In this document: piece after piece, positions 61,796-64,000 of the stretch
How the letters are laid out: every line of letters begins with the position of its first letter
Numbering within the stretch: position 1 is the stretch's first letter
Assembly: GCF_000971295.1 (NCBI RefSeq)
Contig: NZ_LANJ01000016.1
Coordinates: 62,001-126,000 of the forward strand
Reading direction: 5' to 3'
Length of the DNA stretch: 64,000 nt
Source: Devosia epidermidihirudinis
Lineage (GTDB): Bacteria; Pseudomonadota; Alphaproteobacteria; Rhizobiales; Devosiaceae
The notes under the pieces: model-generated
What the model saw: the letters and a program-made list of their open reading frames with translations, nothing else
Databases searched by the model: none
What the model was told of the DNA's origin: nothing
Translations under genes and position numbers: made by a program

Positions 61796-61825
61796 AGTCT
61801 CCCGATAAGGTTTTGCCGGGAGACT
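61796..61825 (-). promoter_or_regulatory. Hairpin covering the probable ribosome binding site
   Basis: AGTCTCCCG (61796-61804) and CGGGAGACT (61817-61825) are perfect 9-base arms. On the minus-strand mRNA the second arm contains GGGAG, the only Shine-Dalgarno-like sequence before the binding-protein start at 61787, so pairing would hide it. Confidence 0.5.
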
Positions 61826-61875
61826 AAACCAGACCTGTCACGCTTGGAACCAGAATTCCCAAGAGCCGGGCAAGA

Positions 61876-62244
61876 TCAGGATTCGTCGACCACTTCAGCG
61901 CCCGGGCCGTTCTTCTTGACCGATTCAATCGCGTTCACCGCGCTGGCCTTGGCCTTGTAGGTCTCGGAGCGAACCATGGTTTCGCCATTGGAAGCCACGA
62001 AGCGCACAAAGAATTGGCCATCCTTGGAGCCGGCGATTTCGAAGCGATAGCCGGTGCCGGTCTCGTCCTTGGTCAGGTCCACCGTCTTGGCGTCGGGCGC
62101 GTTCTTCTTGAGCGATTCGATGGCGCCCTTGGCGCTCGCCTTGGCCTTGTAGTTCTCGGACCAGACAATGGATTCAGCGTTGTAAACAAAGGCGAATTTG
62201 AACTGTTCATTCGCTGCGGCAGTGATCTTGAACTTATGCGCCAT
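61876..62244 (-). CDS. Tandem DUF1508 (YegP-like) protein
   Basis: 122 residues made of two DUF1508 units (about 5-55 and 66-118). Each has a three-strand sheet with F-x-F and E-x-Y-x-x-K motifs (SENYKAKASAKGAIESLKKN, SETYKAKASAVNAIESVKKN). The family is small, cytoplasmic and of unknown role, often seen with stress genes. Upstream, CTCCTTTGAGGAG can form a small hairpin over the GGAGG site. Confidence 0.9.
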   Translation of the reverse strand: MAHKFKITAAANEQFKFAFVYNAESIVWSENYKAKASAKGAIESLKKNAPDAKTVDLTKDETGTGYRFEIAGSKDGQFFVRFVASNGETMVRSETYKAKASAVNAIESVKKNGPGAEVVDES

Positions 62245-62357
62245 TGACGCCGTGCCTCCTCAAAGGAGCGACCGCGACCCGGCCGCTCATCGCAAGTACA
62301 GTATCGCTATGACAAAGAAAGAAAAGACCCCTGCCTTTGCTTGCACGGGCGAGCCGG

Positions 62358-62651
62358 CTATTGCGGGCTGTGTCGATCGATATGGCCAAGACTGCGCTCG
62401 GGATCGATATGGTCGCGCACCATCTGCTTGAGCTGTTTGACATCGGGAAAGCCGCCGTTGCGCTTGCGCTCCCAGATCAGCTGTCCATCAAGCGTAATCT
62501 CGAAAATCCCGCCCGTTCCCGGCACCAGCGTCACCGCGCCCATTTCCAGACTGAAGGTGGAGAGCACTTCCTGCGCCATCCAGGCCGAGCGCAGCAACCA
62601 GTTGCACTGGGTGCAATAGGTGATGGCGAGGCTTGGTTTGGTGTCGGACAC
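62358..62651 (-). CDS. SelT/SelW/SelH-family (Rdx) protein
   Basis: 97 residues with the thioredoxin-like start SLAITYCTQCNWLLRSAWMAQ: C13-x-x-C16 replaces the Cys-x-x-Sec of eukaryotic SelW. The GGIFEITLDGQLIWERKRNGGFPDVKQLK block is the family C-terminus. Probably a small redox protein. It starts 11 bases after the ferric reductase gene and probably shares its transcript. Confidence 0.9.
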   Translation of the reverse strand: MSDTKPSLAITYCTQCNWLLRSAWMAQEVLSTFSLEMGAVTLVPGTGGIFEITLDGQLIWERKRNGGFPDVKQLKQMVRDHIDPERSLGHIDRHSPQ

Positions 62652-62662
62652 GATGGTTGTTC

Positions 62663-63526
62663 CTAATCGAGTTCAGCCAATGCATTGGCGGTCTGGCGGG
62701 CGACGCGCAGGGCGTTGTCCTGTTTGGGGCAGGTGGCGCAGAGCTTGTCGGGATCAATGCGATAATCAAGGCAACAGCCCTTGCGCGCAACGATCAGGAT
62801 TTCCCGCCCACCTGGCAGAAACACCGATTCCAGATCGCCTTGGCCCGTGAGGCCCAGAACCGCGAGCCACTGATCGGAATAAGCGCGAATGGTGGCGGGG
62901 GGCAGATGGCGCTGCCATTGGCCCAGCCGCACCATCAGGCTCAGCATCCGGTCGGCCAGCAGCCGCCGTGCGGGCAAGGGCTTGAGGCGGGCGAAGGCGT
63001 TGACCTCCTCTAGCATAGCGGCGGTGATGGTCCCAAGCTCGCTCCCGGCACGCTCGATCATCTCCTCAACGCTCCCCGACCATTGCGCGGCATTGGGCAG
63101 GCGGTAGCCATCGACATAGAGCCCGCGCGCCGATTGGGAGAGCCCAGAAAGCGGCGGCACGGCGGCGTGCGCATGAACTGATATCACTGCCAGATAGGCC
63201 GGCTGCCAGATCAGATTGGTCCACAGCCGCACTGCCCAAAATGCCGGACCAGCCTTGGGATAGGTGAGACGGAGGTGATCGTAGAGCCCACCCAGAAGCT
63301 GGCTATTGTCGGCCCCCGGCACATGCCAGCCGGGTAGCGGCCCGCCGGGCGCTCCCTTCATGAAACCGGTGAGGCTCGCCGCCGTGGCGATCAGGCGGGT
63401 GGTGGCGCTGGCCTCGTCATTGGGCGCAAAAAGATAGGAACGAGTGGTCAAGAGCGCGTCCGGAGCCTGCAAAATCGGGTGTTCGAGCGCCAGTTTACCC
63501 CGTTGCCCCGCCAGCGGAAACGACAA
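62663..63526 (-). CDS. FhuF-like siderophore ferric iron reductase
   Basis: 287 residues. The C-terminus carries the four-cysteine [2Fe-2S] motif of the FhuF family, KGCCLDYRIDPDKLCATCPKQ (CC-x10-C-x2-C). The body is the mostly helical FhuF ligand domain, with LYVDGYRLPNA and FWAVRLWTNLIWQP segments. It reduces ferric siderophores in the cytoplasm to release iron. An iron gene agrees with rirA being in the window. The Rdx-type gene follows. The start at 63526 has no strong ribosome binding site and could be slightly inside. Confidence 0.8.
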   Translation of the reverse strand: MSFPLAGQRGKLALEHPILQAPDALLTTRSYLFAPNDEASATTRLIATAASLTGFMKGAPGGPLPGWHVPGADNSQLLGGLYDHLRLTYPKAGPAFWAVRLWTNLIWQPAYLAVISVHAHAAVPPLSGLSQSARGLYVDGYRLPNAAQWSGSVEEMIERAGSELGTITAAMLEEVNAFARLKPLPARRLLADRMLSLMVRLGQWQRHLPPATIRAYSDQWLAVLGLTGQGDLESVFLPGGREILIVARKGCCLDYRIDPDKLCATCPKQDNALRVARQTANALAELD

Positions 63527-63649
63527 ATCGGGGCCGGACGCAATGGACTATCGCAGGCCGCGACGCCAATAAATCGCATTGCGGCCCGGTGACACTGGGC
63601 CGACCATCCCCCATATTCGACCAGGACGAAACAAGCGCAAGGGTGGCCG

Positions 63650-64000
63650 ATGAGCCAAAAGGTCAATCTGAATGCCTATTTCGAGCGAATCGGCTTTGCC
63701 GGTTCCATCGCCCCGACCTTGGCGACGCTCGAGCAGCTGCATGCCCTGCATCCAGCTGCCATCGCTTTCGAAGATCTCGACCCGGTCATGGGCCGCCCGG
63801 TGCGGCTGGATCAGGCCAGTCTCGAACAGAAGCTGCTGCACAATCAGCGCGGCGGTTATTGCTTCGAACAGAACACGCTGTTCATGAATATCCTGCGCGA
63901 TCTGGACTTTACGGTACGGGCCTATGGCGCGCGCACGCTTTGGGGCCACCCCGAAGGCGCCGAGCGCATGATCAGCCATATGGTGCTGGTCGTCGATATC
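63650..64000 (+). CDS. Arylamine N-acetyltransferase, N-terminal part
   Basis: 117 residues run to the right edge of the window. NAT fold: MSQKVNLNAYFERIGF, the AIAFEDLDPVMGRPVRLD segment, catalytic Cys in RGGYCFEQN (C71) and the His of ISHMVLVV (about H110) are seen; the Asp of the triad lies outside. Transfers acetyl from acetyl-CoA to arylamines or hydrazines. Divergent from the FhuF-like gene with 123 bases between. Confidence 0.92.
   Translation, partial: MSQKVNLNAYFERIGFAGSIAPTLATLEQLHALHPAAIAFEDLDPVMGRPVRLDQASLEQKLLHNQRGGYCFEQNTLFMNILRDLDFTVRAYGARTLWGHPEGAERMISHMVLVVDI

Noticed and set aside
1..64000. CRISPR arrays, rRNA genes and intact insertion sequences
   Set aside because: No regularly spaced identical repeats, rRNA-like sequence or transposase gene were seen on either strand.

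Overview
The window is GC-rich, densely packed bacterial chromosome. Its content points to an alphaproteobacterium of the order Hyphomicrobiales, and a Devosia-like organism fits best by gene style. The evidence is a RirA-type iron regulator with a possible Irr box, many ABC sugar-uptake operons, a tandem-DUF1508 protein, and short Rhizobiales-type intergenic hairpins. There is no rRNA gene, so the genus is an inference.

Layout. 1-4 kb: end of a cysteine-synthase-like gene, an exported collagen-like protein, and two coupled Gfo/Idh/MocA oxidoreductases. 4-8.4 kb: an ABC-F ATPase with a structured leader or sRNA candidate, rirA, an HU/IHF-like protein and a ROK regulator. 8.7-17.5 kb: an alpha-mannoside operon (binding protein, two permeases, GH38 alpha-mannosidase, ATPase) divergent from a LacI-type regulator, with palindromic operators between them. 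17.5-22.3 kb: a FUSC membrane protein, cardiolipin synthase and a GH15 glucoamylase. 22.5-27.3 kb: a four-gene efflux operon (YtcA-like, HlyD, FUSC, outer-membrane factor). 27.3-31.1 kb: an MmyB-type regulator divergent from an SDR-family reductase, then a PIG-L deacetylase and a luciferase-like monooxygenase behind a perfect inverted repeat. 31.2-34.6 kb: a Tat-exported flavoprotein, an alpha/beta-hydrolase-fold protein without the serine nucleophile and a pseudoazurin in one overlapping operon, divergent from a MarR regulator. 34.7-39.8 kb: a glycine-zipper lipoprotein, a large autotransporter and an L,D-transpeptidase lipoprotein.

39.8-52.8 kb is the most distinctive region: a two-armed catabolic cluster for a sugar or sugar-acid-like compound. 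One arm (minus strand) holds an enolase-superfamily (MR/MLE) protein, an NTF2-RidA fusion, a creatininase-family hydrolase and a truncated SDR. The other arm (plus strand) holds an SDR, an RpiR regulator, a complete ABC sugar importer, an FAH-family hydrolase, an APH-like small-molecule kinase, a divergent true-enolase homologue and a second SDR. TTGCAAAACTAC-type repeats lie in both control regions. The cluster ends beside an integrase remnant and tRNA-Ser(GGA), which suggests that it may have arrived on an island.

53.7-64 kb is ordinary chromosome: msrA, a YjbR-like protein, a GT-C-type membrane protein, an MFS transporter behind a 42-base palindrome, a 1-Cys peroxiredoxin, creA, an amino-acid-type ABC permease and binding protein, a tandem DUF1508 protein, a SelW-like protein, an FhuF-like ferric reductase and the start of an arylamine N-acetyltransferase.
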